The translations under genes and the position numbers were made by a program. A model generated the notes under the pieces. It worked only from the letters and a program-made list of their open reading frames with translations. It was not told where the DNA came from and did not search any database. 64,000 nucleotides of DNA from Marinifilum sp. D737. GTDB lineage: Bacteria; Bacteroidota; Bacteroidia; Bacteroidales; Marinifilaceae. Below are positions 45,801-53,675 of this stretch, in pieces (the first letter of the stretch is position 1; every line of letters begins with the position of its first letter). Location of the stretch: contig NZ_JANQCD010000003.1 in NCBI RefSeq assembly GCF_026672275.1, positions 1 to 64,000 on the forward strand. Direction: 5' to 3'.

Positions 45801-46386
45801 AGTGATTAATCATGAAACCCCATTAGAAGATCCAAAGGCCTTAAAATATGAAGGAAACTTGATTCCGAAGTTTTATGGAAGTTGGACAAATGTGATTAGT
45901 TATAAAGGTTTTTCTTTAAGTACATTGTTCACTTATAAGTTTGGTCACAAGTTTAGAGTGCCTACCATTAACTACTCAGATTTAAATTCTTCTTTAAATA
46001 GAAACTACGTACATGAGGATTATGTGAAGAGATGGCAAAAGCCAGGAAATGAGGCTCAAACAGATATTCCTGTTCTGCCAACAGATTTTAGTCAAATAGG
46101 TAGTTACTTTAATAGTTATACCCAATTATCAAATAATAGGGTTGAGAGTGCTTCACACATTAGATTTAAAGAAGTGATTTTGAACTATGAATTGCCTAAG
46201 AAGTTTGTGGAACCTTTAAAATTAAGAGCTCTGAATATTGGTGTGCAGGTTAGAAATTTGGGGGTTATAACATTTAATGATTCCGGTTTAGATCCTGAAT
46301 ATGTACCTCGTGTTGTACGCAATCAAAGTCTTTCAGGTATGCCTTTAAAACCAGAATATACCTTTAGCTTGAAAGCTACATTTTAA
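42883..46386 (+). CDS. SusC/RagA-family TonB-dependent outer-membrane transporter, locus 1
   Basis: This 1167-aa protein forms the outer-membrane barrel of a SusCD pair. In order: signal peptide (to about residue 43), an STN/secretin-like signalling domain (about 48-115, FEFEDATILEVLNEIK), a carboxypeptidase-regulatory-like domain (about 133-210, KGRVTDNQGVPLPGVSVVIKG), a TonB-box-like VVVTGYQ, a plug domain (about 220-330, PLYVVDGFPI, DAAAASIWGARAANGVIVI) and a C-terminal beta-barrel ending MPLKPEYTFSLKATF with the terminal Phe. The STN domain fits control through the adjacent FecR. Substrate unknown. Confidence 0.93.
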   Translation: MKKNQLLVHFQKRKWLKILLEMKLVLFLTLALSLSATAGVYSQNQRVSFEFEDATILEVLNEIKTQTGLSFIYNEDKIQELDRVTVDASGDTVENILDEIFKESNLECRFEENVIMLVDRKPQPVIEVEQEKKEIKGRVTDNQGVPLPGVSVVIKGTSVGVATGIDGNYAIVVENDNAVLVFSFVGMMPQEVAYTGQVVQNVTLTVDSEQMAEVVVTGYQSISRERASGAFEKVDSEVLDQKSTLNVVDKLEGQASGVLFDNEGNITIRGISTMKGNNKPLYVVDGFPIEGDLETLNPNDIESMTVLKDAAAASIWGARAANGVIVIVSKKNAKKGKPVVEFSSTLSIADHPDLNELPFASTEKFLEVEKFLADNGWQNLPSGANQYPITQGMDTYLKLNDGQITQSQADAIINQFKGVDVRDEFADLFLRKSVRQQYNLAISGASDHSNYRLSLSYDDNKTYSKENKNDRLIANLRINTKVTDHINVNAGISTTLRNQYNNGIGIQSVLGAPQYQTIVDANGNYIPQPQSYYQPTKESLVAQGYPYNWDYNLYQEFQNKDNTVQQKDIRMNVGVNVKLIDDLDFEGRYQYEWGNEEGENLYNEETYRVRSRVNSFTYIEDGNIISNFPKGHIFSQSFTKYKAFTTRGQLNFNRAFDDNKHQLNTLAGMEIRKYTRERSSYSKYGYDPQSLQYISVNHNEKYTTAISGRKRNIGDDTSFGHLEDRFVSYYGNMAYTYNDKYTLTASARLDDSNLFGADSKYRNVPLWSTGLNWQMHKEDFINLDFVNRLNFRLSYGTNGNVDKNTSPYLIAEVAKDYSDQHQYAYLKNPKNPNLRWEKTAVVNVGIDYSLFSNRLSGSIEYYSKNSTDLLGNVSLNSTYGFSSALMNFAEMSNKGIDASVNVGVLNKGVKWNSILNFSYNKNKVEKVEMPDETVSSYIGGVARVGKPLHYMYSYRWAGLSNEGMPQIYNENGEVINHETPLEDPKALKYEGNLIPKFYGSWTNVISYKGFSLSTLFTYKFGHKFRVPTINYSDLNSSLNRNYVHEDYVKRWQKPGNEAQTDIPVLPTDFSQIGSYFNSYTQLSNNRVESASHIRFKEVILNYELPKKFVEPLKLRALNIGVQVRNLGVITFNDSGLDPEYVPRVVRNQSLSGMPLKPEYTFSLKATF

Positions 46387-46432
46387 CTGTTAATTAAGAG
46401 GTCAATATAATCGATCTTTTAAAATAGAAAAA

Positions 46433-46630
46433 ATGAAACGAACATGAATTTTATCAAACTAAAATACTTACAGAAGTAGGAATAAAATTCATCGAGAGTT
46501 CCTCCCGATAGTTATCGGGATGGCAACGAAAGAAAATTTTAACAGATGAAACGATCATGTAAATTTTAATCTTAAAAATTACACACAGGGTAATGATTAA
46601 AATTTCTTGAGATCCCGAAAACTTTCGGGA
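46433..46630. repeat. Spacer with repeated ATGAAACGANCATG motifs and two palindromes
   Basis: The 275-bp gap between susC and susD holds ATGAAACGAACATG (46433-46446), the perfect palindrome TCCCGATAGTTATCGGGA (46503-46520), ATGAAACGATCATGTAA (46544-46560) and TCCCGAAA/TTTCGGGA (46613-46630). The first and third resemble the unit of the array at 26866-27160; the palindromes belong to the REP-like family. They may affect the SusC-to-SusD transcript ratio. Confidence 0.55.
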
Positions 46631-46661
46631 CCATGTGACAACTAAAAGATAATTTAAACAC

Positions 46662-48035
46662 ATGAAAACATACATATACATATTCGCATTACTGATGCTA
46701 TTTACATCATGTGATGATTGGTTGGATATCAAGCCAAAAGGAAAAATCATACCACAAAAGGTAGAGGATTACAGATTGTTAATGGATCAAGCAAGATCAA
46801 GAGGAGAGTCGGTTGGTGTAGTTGAGAGTTTCGGAGGAGATCTATACTTGAGTGATGATGTTGTTATTACCGATGATCGATTCGAAAGCAAGTTTAGTGA
46901 AAGTATAAGGAAAGCATACACTTTTGCCGATCATATTTATTTGGAAGAACAGGAAGATCCAGATTGGTCAACAATTTACAATCAGATCTACATGTGTAAT
47001 ATTGTTATTTCGGAAGTGAAGACCTCAACAGGAAATGAGGATGAAAAGAATCAATTGTATGCTGAGGCAATTGTGCACAGAGCTTATGCTTACCTAAACC
47101 TGGTAAATTTATATGGGAAGCATTATAATCCATCAACTGCCGCAACCGATTTAGGAGTTCCTTTGCTTCTTGAGCCATCTATTGAAGGAAGTTTGGAAAG
47201 ATCAAACGTGAAAGAGGTGTATGATTTAATTTTAAGCGACTTAGATGAGGTATACGCTGATTTGCCTGATGTTCAGGGACAATCTTACCGTCCATCAAAG
47301 GCTTCTGCCAGTGCACTTTTGGCAAGAACATACTTGTTAATGGGGGATTTTAACAAAGCATTCTCGAATGCGGATGCATCTTTATCGTACTATGATTTCA
47401 TGTACAATTACAATGAATTGCCAAAGAATGCATGGTATGCCAATATGGTTGATTTACCAGACAACTATGAGAACAAAGAACAAATCTTGTGGAAAGAACC
47501 ACAAAATTCGTATCAATTGATTTATCCAAGTCAGCAATTGAAAGATTTGTATGATATGGATAATGATTTGAGATTTGCGGGTATGTTCGAAACAGAGTGG
47601 TTTCCGCCTTATGCCGATAAGATATTTTTGCAAGAGTATTTGGTAGGGAGAACATGTGGATTGTCTGTTCCTGAAATGTTACTAATTAGAGCAGAATGTA
47701 ATGCAAGAAATGGAAATGTTGGTGATGCAATGTCTGATGTGAATTTAATACGTCAAAACAGAATAAAGACAGAAGCTTATACCGAACTAACAGCTACTGA
47801 TGCTGCAGATGCTCTACAAAAAGTAAAGCAGGAGAGAAGAAGAGAGCTTGCCTTTAAGGGGGCAAGATGGTTTGACATTAAGCGTTACAATGTATATGAT
47901 GATGCAAACATCTCTATCGATCATAGCGTAGTGGGAGAGTCGCATATTTTATCACCAGGAGATAATAAGTGGGCTCTACCAATCGCAAGAAAGTACATCT
48001 TAAAAAATCCTGAAATAGAACAAAACCCTCGTTAG
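46662..48035 (+). CDS. SusD/RagB-family surface lipoprotein, locus 1
   Basis: This 457-aa lipoprotein has a lipobox at Cys17 (LMLFTSCDDWLDIKPKG). It has the alpha-helical TPR core of SusD and conserved segments: AEAIVHRAYAYLNLVNLYGKHY, SKASASALLARTYLLMGDF, EMLLIRAECNARNG and RRRELAFKGARWFDIKRYNVY, with the C-terminal IARKYILKNPEIEQNPR. It should cap the SusC barrel at the cell surface and capture the ligand. It is slightly shorter than classical SusD. Confidence 0.92.
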   Translation: MKTYIYIFALLMLFTSCDDWLDIKPKGKIIPQKVEDYRLLMDQARSRGESVGVVESFGGDLYLSDDVVITDDRFESKFSESIRKAYTFADHIYLEEQEDPDWSTIYNQIYMCNIVISEVKTSTGNEDEKNQLYAEAIVHRAYAYLNLVNLYGKHYNPSTAATDLGVPLLLEPSIEGSLERSNVKEVYDLILSDLDEVYADLPDVQGQSYRPSKASASALLARTYLLMGDFNKAFSNADASLSYYDFMYNYNELPKNAWYANMVDLPDNYENKEQILWKEPQNSYQLIYPSQQLKDLYDMDNDLRFAGMFETEWFPPYADKIFLQEYLVGRTCGLSVPEMLLIRAECNARNGNVGDAMSDVNLIRQNRIKTEAYTELTATDAADALQKVKQERRRELAFKGARWFDIKRYNVYDDANISIDHSVVGESHILSPGDNKWALPIARKYILKNPEIEQNPR

Positions 48036-48048
48036 TAGAAAACCATAG

Positions 48049-48076
48049 TAGCCCCGAAATGAATCGGGGCTAATTC
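48049..48076 (+). terminator. Hairpin after susD, locus 1
   Basis: TAGCCCCGA (48049-48057) and TCGGGGCTA (48064-48072) form a 9-bp stem with a 6-nt loop, followed by ATTCT. It likely ends most susCD transcripts before the thioredoxin-fold gene. Confidence 0.6.
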
Positions 48077-48170
48077 TCTACACCCTACCTGCCTAAGAAA
48101 ATTTTGACATTAACTAAGAATAAATGAGTTGAGTTCATTTGCCTCGGAATTCTTGTAATAAATTATTATA

Positions 48171-49385
48171 ATGGTAATGAAAAAGATTTTAATACTACTC
48201 GTAGCCACATTCATGTGTGGTGGCCTATTTTCACAAGGTATCGAGTTCGAACATGGAACTTTTAATGAAGCTTTGGCAAAAGCAAAAAAAGAAAACAAGT
48301 TGGTTTTTATGGACTGCTACACCAGTTGGTGCGGTCCGTGTAAGTACCTTGCCATAAATATTTTTCCACAAAAGGAAGTTGGAGATTATTTCAATAAGAA
48401 TTTTGTGAATGTAAAAATGGATATGGAAAAAGGAGAAGGCATTCCTTTGTGTAAGAAATATGGCGTTAGTTCTTTTCCAACACTACTTTTTATCGATGCC
48501 AATGGTAAAACGGTACACAAGTTAGTTGGAGGGATGCCAGCCGAAGATCTAATTAAAGGTGCAAAAGCCGCATTGAATCCGGAAATGCGCATTGGAGTAC
48601 TTAGAGCCAAGTACAAGAGCGGGAACAGAGATCTGAAATTCTTAATGACATATTTGAATGCGGTAAAAGCCATATATGACAGGGAGACGATGTCTGTTGT
48701 TGCCAAAGAAATAATCAACAAAACCTCTTTGGCGAAATACATGAACAAAGAGCAGTTCTATGTGATTTCGGCAGCTAAATTTCCTTACGGATCAAAAGAG
48801 TTTGAGTACCTGTTAAAGAATAAGGATAAAGTAAAAGAGCTGACAGATGATTACGGATATGCAAGGCTATATGGAGGCGTTTACCAAAAGCACTTCCAAC
48901 AGTTTGCCAAGGAGTGTAAGAGCTTAAAAGAATTGAATGATGAAATCGACAGATGTCATAAGGAATTTCCTATTGATAATTTAGAGCATACAAAGAACAA
49001 TTTTAAGTATACCTATTATATAGCAAACGACCAATTGCAAACATGGTATGATCTTAAAATCAAAGAAGCAGAAGCATCAAAAGGCAATAAGGGAAATATT
49101 TTTTCTTATCATAGCATATGCGATGAGATTTTACGAACTCCAAAATTGGCTGCATCAGAGAAGATTGTAAATGATTTTATCAAGATTGCTCAAACATTTG
49201 CCGCCGACAGAGAAAGTGGAATCATCATGGGGAATTTAATGTTGGCAAAACTTTATCTGCAGAAGAAGGACAAAGAGAAAGCTACAAAGGCTTTTGATAT
49301 TTTCATCGCTGAAAATGACAAAGCTGGTGGTAACAATACACATCCTACTGTAACGCGGTTGAAAGAAGCAATTGATAAATTGTAA
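48171..49385 (+). CDS. Exported thioredoxin-fold protein with a long helical C-terminal part
   Basis: This 404-aa protein has a signal peptide (MVMKKILILLVATF, cleavage about residue 22) and a thioredoxin domain at about 25-135 with redox motif WCGPC (Cys54-Cys57) and the cis-Pro region SSFPTLLFID. Residues ~140-404 are mostly helical, lysine-rich and without a recognised domain. Such exported thioredoxins handle disulfides or periplasmic redox stress. It follows the SusCD pair by 136 bp behind a strong hairpin, so it may have its own promoter. ATG 48177 is an equally good start. Confidence 0.8.
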   Translation: MVMKKILILLVATFMCGGLFSQGIEFEHGTFNEALAKAKKENKLVFMDCYTSWCGPCKYLAINIFPQKEVGDYFNKNFVNVKMDMEKGEGIPLCKKYGVSSFPTLLFIDANGKTVHKLVGGMPAEDLIKGAKAALNPEMRIGVLRAKYKSGNRDLKFLMTYLNAVKAIYDRETMSVVAKEIINKTSLAKYMNKEQFYVISAAKFPYGSKEFEYLLKNKDKVKELTDDYGYARLYGGVYQKHFQQFAKECKSLKELNDEIDRCHKEFPIDNLEHTKNNFKYTYYIANDQLQTWYDLKIKEAEASKGNKGNIFSYHSICDEILRTPKLAASEKIVNDFIKIAQTFAADRESGIIMGNLMLAKLYLQKKDKEKATKAFDIFIAENDKAGGNNTHPTVTRLKEAIDKL

Positions 49386-49488
49386 TAAGGGGGTGTCTAT
49401 CTTATCGACTACTTGTAAATGATATAGAGTAAACTCAAAATTATTCTGAGAGTATAGATGAAATAGATAAGTTGATTAGTATATCGAG

Positions 49489-49517
49489 CAGCCACAATTA
49501 GGAGTGGCTGTTTTTTT
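49489..49517 (+). terminator. Terminator after the thioredoxin-fold gene
   Basis: CAGCCAC (49489-49495) pairs with GTGGCTG (49504-49510), followed by seven T's. It lies about 100 bp after the stop and between converging genes. Confidence 0.8.
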
Positions 49518-49654
49518 ATGTTCTCATGCAGACGGGATTAATCCTTTCTCTGCTTATGGAGTAAGTTCGTGGGACAGTGCCATAAAAAATATCCAACAAA
49601 ATTACTGTCTTCATTTTGTTGGATATCGTCAAATATTATATTTCCAGTTCCAGT

Positions 49655-50440
49655 TTACAATTTATTGAAATATAAAACTGGTAACTCTTTAATTTTTAAG
49701 TTCTCTTTCGAAAGCCAAACTAAAATTAAGCGCTCGGCAATAAAGCCATAAATGCGTTGGTGATAAGAGCTGTATCCCGTTAGGTCAACTCTTTTCTCTA
49801 ACTCAAACAAGATTTCGAATAACCATTCCATATAGCGATCGAATTCTGGCTTCTTCATTAAAAACATGTTACAAGCATAGATTTCATTCTTATTCATCAT
49901 ACTATTAAATGCTTCGCTGTATTCAGGAAACTTTTCCTTGATGATATCGCCCACGATATTCAAATCATTATTGGGTCTTCTAATTGCATATTGCTCACTT
50001 ACGCTTCGTTTTAACAATCGCAACTCAGGTAAGATAATGTCATGGTCTTTGAATATCTCCTTGGCAGTGGCAAGATCAAGAATTTGATCTCTTCTTTTTT
50101 GAGAATCTTTGGCGTAAATTACTCCTTTTCTCTTTTTACCCAAGCCAATCAGGAACATCATTTTTTGCATTAACTTCTCGCACCACGATTTATCGGTTTT
50201 CGAGAAATATCTGCGGTAATGTGACAATCCAATATAGTCATCTTTGGCATTTTTCCACATCCAATACATGCCTGTAGCTTCGCAAAATGAGCCATTTTTA
50301 TCAGAAATATTATCACCTGTATCGTCACCAATCATTCCCAGGTCAACTTTCGACATTCCTTTTCCTACATGTAAAGGTTCATACAAGCTATCCTTGCTAA
50401 GTTGTTTGGTTGCTTTGTGGTAAGCTACATATATCTTCAT
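49655..50440 (-). CDS. DUF4422 protein, probable glycosyltransferase
   Basis: This 261-aa protein carries the DUF4422 signature: MKIYVAYHKA at the start, GDNISDKNGSFCEATGMYWMWKN, YIGLSHYRRYF in the middle and NMFLMKKPEFDRYMEWLFEIL further on, ending GFIAERLILVWLSKENLKIKELP. Members lie in capsule and O-antigen loci and are thought to be glycosyltransferases. The UDP-galactopyranose mutase gene lies directly upstream on the same strand (49-bp gap), so it may use UDP-galactofuranose. This is context inference. There are no membrane segments. Confidence 0.8.
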   Translation of the reverse strand: MKIYVAYHKATKQLSKDSLYEPLHVGKGMSKVDLGMIGDDTGDNISDKNGSFCEATGMYWMWKNAKDDYIGLSHYRRYFSKTDKSWCEKLMQKMMFLIGLGKKRKGVIYAKDSQKRRDQILDLATAKEIFKDHDIILPELRLLKRSVSEQYAIRRPNNDLNIVGDIIKEKFPEYSEAFNSMMNKNEIYACNMFLMKKPEFDRYMEWLFEILFELEKRVDLTGYSSYHQRIYGFIAERLILVWLSKENLKIKELPVLYFNKL

Positions 50441-50489
50441 TTAACTATTCTTTATTTTGACTTCTAATTTTGTATAGATTCTTAAGCAA

Positions 50490-51593
50490 TTATAAAATTT
50501 CTTCTGCCTTATTCAAGGCCGAGGCAATTACCTTATCCATGTCGTAATATTTATACTCTCCAAGGCGGCCGCCGAAAATTACTTTCTCATCTGCCTCACC
50601 TAAGCTCTTGTACTTTTCGTATAAGGCATTATTGCGATCATCGTTGATTGGATAATATGGTTCCATTCCTTTTTCCCAATCCATTGGATATTCTCGGGTA
50701 ATTACAGTCTGAGGCTGAGTGCCAAACTCAAAATGTTTGTGTTCAATGATACGGGTAAATGGCACTTCTCTTTCGGTATAGTTCACTACGGCATTTCCCT
50801 GGTAGTTATCACAATCCTCTTTTAATTCATGCTCAAACTTTAAACTCCTATACTCAAGTTGACCGTACTGATATTCGAAATACTGATCAATTTCGCCGGT
50901 ATAGATGATTTTATCAGCAATGGATTTGTAATATTCTTTGTTTTCCAGGAAATCTACTCCCAGTTTTACTTCAGCTCCTTTTAGTAAATTTTCAACCAAC
51001 ACATTGTAGCCTCCTTTAGGGATTCCCTGGTATGGATCGTTGAAGTAATTATTGTTGTAAGTAAATCGGAAAGGTAGTCTTTTAATAATGAATGCAGGAA
51101 TCTCTGTAGCTGGTCTTCCCCATTGCTTTTCGGTGTATCCTTTGATCAGTTTCTCATAGATATCTTCACCTCCAAGAAACAAAGCCTGTTCTTCCAGGTT
51201 GCTTGGTTCAGTATCCTTATACTTTGCTCGCTGTTTATCAATTTCAGCTTTTGCTTCATCAGGTGTGATGGTTCCCCACATCTGGTAAAAAGTATTCATA
51301 TTAAAAGGAAGATTATAGATCTTTCCTTTATAATTGGCTAAAGGAGAATTTACATAGTTATTGAAACTCGCAAATTGATTCACATACTCCCAAACTTCTT
51401 CATTGCTGGTGTGAAATATGTGAGCACCGAATTTATGTACATTAATTCCGGCACGTTTTTCGCAATAGGCATTACCTGCAATATGGTCACGTTTTTCAAT
51501 GACCAATACTTTTTTCCCTTTTTTTATCGCTTGCTGAGCAAATACTGCACCATAAAGGCCTGCTCCAACAATTAGAAAGTCATACATCCGCAT
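50490..51593 (-). CDS. glf: UDP-galactopyranose mutase
   Basis: It isomerises UDP-galactopyranose to UDP-galactofuranose in a flavin-dependent reaction. This 367-aa protein begins with the FAD motif YDFLIVGAGLYGAVFA and GKKVLVIEKRDHIAGNAYCE. HKFGAHIFHTSNEEVWEYV (containing the His of the active-site region), FNMNTFYQMWG and GYTEKQWGRPATEIP are further Glf signatures, and the C-terminus carries FGGRLGEYKYYDMDKVI. ATG 51587, two codons in, is an alternative start. It is separate from the polysaccharide locus at 6-35 kb but could supply Galf to it or to lipopolysaccharide. Confidence 0.94.
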   Translation of the reverse strand: MRMYDFLIVGAGLYGAVFAQQAIKKGKKVLVIEKRDHIAGNAYCEKRAGINVHKFGAHIFHTSNEEVWEYVNQFASFNNYVNSPLANYKGKIYNLPFNMNTFYQMWGTITPDEAKAEIDKQRAKYKDTEPSNLEEQALFLGGEDIYEKLIKGYTEKQWGRPATEIPAFIIKRLPFRFTYNNNYFNDPYQGIPKGGYNVLVENLLKGAEVKLGVDFLENKEYYKSIADKIIYTGEIDQYFEYQYGQLEYRSLKFEHELKEDCDNYQGNAVVNYTEREVPFTRIIEHKHFEFGTQPQTVITREYPMDWEKGMEPYYPINDDRNNALYEKYKSLGEADEKVIFGGRLGEYKYYDMDKVIASALNKAEEIL

Positions 51594-51694
51594 TCAATTT
51601 ATAAACCGTATAGTAAGTACCATTTGATTTAAGCAAATGACGCATTTTACGGTCTGAGTCTATTAATTTCGTCGCAAGATAATCATAAAAAGGT

Positions 51695-51710
51695 TACCTA
51701 CCAGTAGGTA
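51695..51710. promoter_or_regulatory. Short palindrome upstream of glf
   Basis: TACCTAC (51695-51701) and GTAGGTA (51704-51710) are separated by CA. The site is about 100 bp upstream of the glf start and could be an operator. The rest of 51594-52032 is AT-rich, holding only the hairpin at 51958-51992. Confidence 0.25.
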
Positions 51711-51957
51711 TTCAAAAAGATCACCTGCCAACTCTCTATTTTTAATGGGAGGTATCCAAAAGAATCATAAAATTCAATAAAACAATGAAGTCTGACTACA
51801 GTGATTTTTTTAAAAATTACATTTTTACCTATTACTTCCCATAATGGGATATACATGATGATTGCTTATAATGACTTTGTGCTTACTAATTAAATGTTAT
51901 TATAAGTTCATATTAGTAGAGTAGATTTTGAAATATAAGAGAAGTGAAAACATAAAA

Positions 51958-51992
51958 AAAGGAAAGATCTCCCATTTCGAGGTCTTTCCTTT
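51958..51992 (-). terminator. Terminator of the small FecR-like gene (bidirectional form)
   Basis: AAAGGAAAGATCTC pairs with GAGGTCTTTCCTTT across a 7-nt loop, with A's on one side and T's on the other, so it can terminate either strand. It lies about 40 bp downstream of the minus-strand gene 52033-52422. Confidence 0.75.
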
Positions 51993-52032
51993 TTAATTCA
52001 AACACAAAATGATTTATTGTCAATTCAATTGC

Positions 52033-52422
52033 CTATTTCTTTTGCGGCTTTTGTGTTTTTACTGAATCCACTTTGTGGGTTTTATGTACTTTCTTCAAAC
52101 TATCAATCGAGATGTAATTGATTCCGGTAGAATCTACAATAATACGAATACCAGTAGTTTTTGAACTTACAATGGTATCGGTACTTGCACCCAGAATTAA
52201 CTTACTGCCATCCGATAGAATCAGTGTAGCTTGTTTTTTTCCAGGTTTAATTTTTTCTTCCCTATTTGCCAGCACATTTTTGCTTAGTGGCATACAAAAG
52301 GCTAATAGAATGAATACAACAGCAAGTCTTTTAATACTTGTTTTGCTGCCTTTACTCGCATTCTCATTGTCGCCTTTAAAACCCATTGCACTATTTGCTG
52401 CGGCAATCTCACTCTTCTTCAT
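52033..52422 (-). CDS. Small membrane-anchored protein with a FecR-like juxtamembrane segment
   Basis: This 129-aa protein has a ~32-residue hydrophilic N-terminus, one hydrophobic helix at about 33-52, and then KPGKKQATLILSDGSKLIL (59-77). That segment closely matches PGKKGAQLILSTG of the FecR protein at 41619-42779, with D-x-TG-x-x-Y at 97-103 also kept. The FecR and DUF4974 domains are absent, as is the sigma-binding N-terminal domain. The C-terminus is a Lys/Thr-rich tail. It could be a natural mini-FecR, a regulator competing with FecR, or a decayed fecR. The hydrophobic helix may instead be a long signal peptide. It has its own terminator and lies near the second sigma gene. Confidence 0.65.
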   Translation of the reverse strand: MKKSEIAAANSAMGFKGDNENASKGSKTSIKRLAVVFILLAFCMPLSKNVLANREEKIKPGKKQATLILSDGSKLILGASTDTIVSSKTTGIRIIVDSTGINYISIDSLKKVHKTHKVDSVKTQKPQKK

Positions 52423-52618
52423 TTTTCCCCCTTAGCGATTAAGCTGTTTATTTCTTTTTAATAATTACAATACAATAACAGTCGATTGTTAGAAATGGGT
52501 GAACGAAAAGGAAAATTTATTTGTTAAAAAACCTTTAATTTTATTTTTTGAAAGTAGATTGTGCGATTTAAGTAACAATTTGATAGTTGTTTGAGTGATT
52601 TACACACGTACAAGAAAA

Positions 52619-52822
52619 CTATTTCTTTGATGAATATTTATACTCATTTCCATTCGTATCTACCATAGGAAGTCTTTTGTTTTTCCAAGCTGCCAATCCT
52701 CCTTGTAATTTTAACTTATGCTTAGATTTTGGTTTGAGTTGTGAATATATACCAGGTTCAAATATATATAACTTCTTTTGACTTAAGGGGGTGTTAATCA
52801 GGAGATAATAATGGTTTTGCAA
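52619..52822 (-). pseudogene. Probable remnant of a rhodanese-domain gene
   Basis: The minus-strand frame contains KLKLQGGLAAWKNKRLPMVD, which is the C-terminal end of a rhodanese domain (consensus GG-x-x-x-W then LP). The catalytic-Cys loop and the N-terminal half are missing. GIYSQLKPKSKHK in front may be the collapsed preceding helix. The rest of 52423-52946 shows no complete gene. I regard it as a decayed fragment rather than a functional 67-aa protein. Confidence 0.45.
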
Positions 52823-52946
52823 GGAAAGGTTTTGTTTATTAGGTTAATGTTTATATATTAGCATTCCCCCCTTCCCAGATAAAGTTTCTTGACAACAGGT
52901 TAATCTAAACTTGTTAAAAGCTTAGAGAAAAAGAAACCCGTGACAG

Positions 52947-53525
52947 ATGATTACAGAAGAGAGATTACTTAACCAAAGAATTGCTGAACGTGACAAAAAC
53001 GCTTTTCGATTGCTGTTTGATACATACCATGCACAATTGTTTCGTTTTGCCGAATGTTATGTGTGTTCTCCAGATATAGCTGAGGATATTGTTCAGGAAG
53101 TATTTATAAAACTATGGGAAAATCCTAAAATAAAGATCTCCAGATCGCTTCGTTCTTACCTTTTTTTTATGGTGAAGAATGCTTGCATTGATCATTTACG
53201 ATCTATGAAGCTTGAAGATAAAAAGAAGTTGAAATTGGCAGAAGCACAAATTGTATCAGAATCAATAAGTGTTAATATTGATTCTGAAGTAAGTTTAAAA
53301 ATTAAGCATGCTATTGATGAGTTGCCAGCACAATGCAAAGAAGTTTATTGCTTGTCAGTATACAGTGGATTAAAACATGCCGAAATTGCCGAAGAAATGG
53401 GTATTTCGGTAAATACTGTAAAAGTGCATGTATTTAGGGCAAAAAAAATATTAAAGGAGAGACTGTATCATTTAAAAGAATTGTTGATGTTATTTACTCA
53501 CTTAATTACCAAGAATAAAAAATAG
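52947..53525 (+). CDS. ECF RNA polymerase sigma factor, locus 2
   Basis: This 192-aa protein has region 2 at about 20-88 (LFDTYHAQLFRFAECYV, DIAEDIVQEVFIKLWEN) and region 4 at about 118-170 (LPAQCKEVYCLSVYSGLKHAEIAEEMGISVNTVKVHVFRAKKIL). It is only moderately similar to the other two sigma factors here, so the loci are not recent copies. A very strong terminator (53551) separates it from its FecR partner, so sigma and anti-sigma are probably transcribed from different promoters. Confidence 0.92.
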   Translation: MITEERLLNQRIAERDKNAFRLLFDTYHAQLFRFAECYVCSPDIAEDIVQEVFIKLWENPKIKISRSLRSYLFFMVKNACIDHLRSMKLEDKKKLKLAEAQIVSESISVNIDSEVSLKIKHAIDELPAQCKEVYCLSVYSGLKHAEIAEEMGISVNTVKVHVFRAKKILKERLYHLKELLMLFTHLITKNKK

Positions 53526-53550
53526 GTTTAATATATATTCACAACAATAC

Positions 53551-53607
53551 AAGGGTTTACAAGTTTTTAAATTTTATTTTAAAAACTTGTAAACCCTTTT
53601 TTTTTTT
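53551..53607 (+). terminator. Strong terminator between the sigma and fecR genes of locus 2
   Basis: AAGGGTTTACAAGTTTTTAAA (53551-53571) is one base over 20 nt and is perfectly complementary to the arm at 53578-53598, followed by a run of T's. This 21-bp stem starts 26 bp after the sigma stop codon and is the strongest terminator in the window. Confidence 0.9.
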
Positions 53608-53675
53608 CTTCGTCTTAAGAGTAATCTAACATTACCAACCATTTGTATAAGATTTTAAATCAGTAAAAATTTTAA

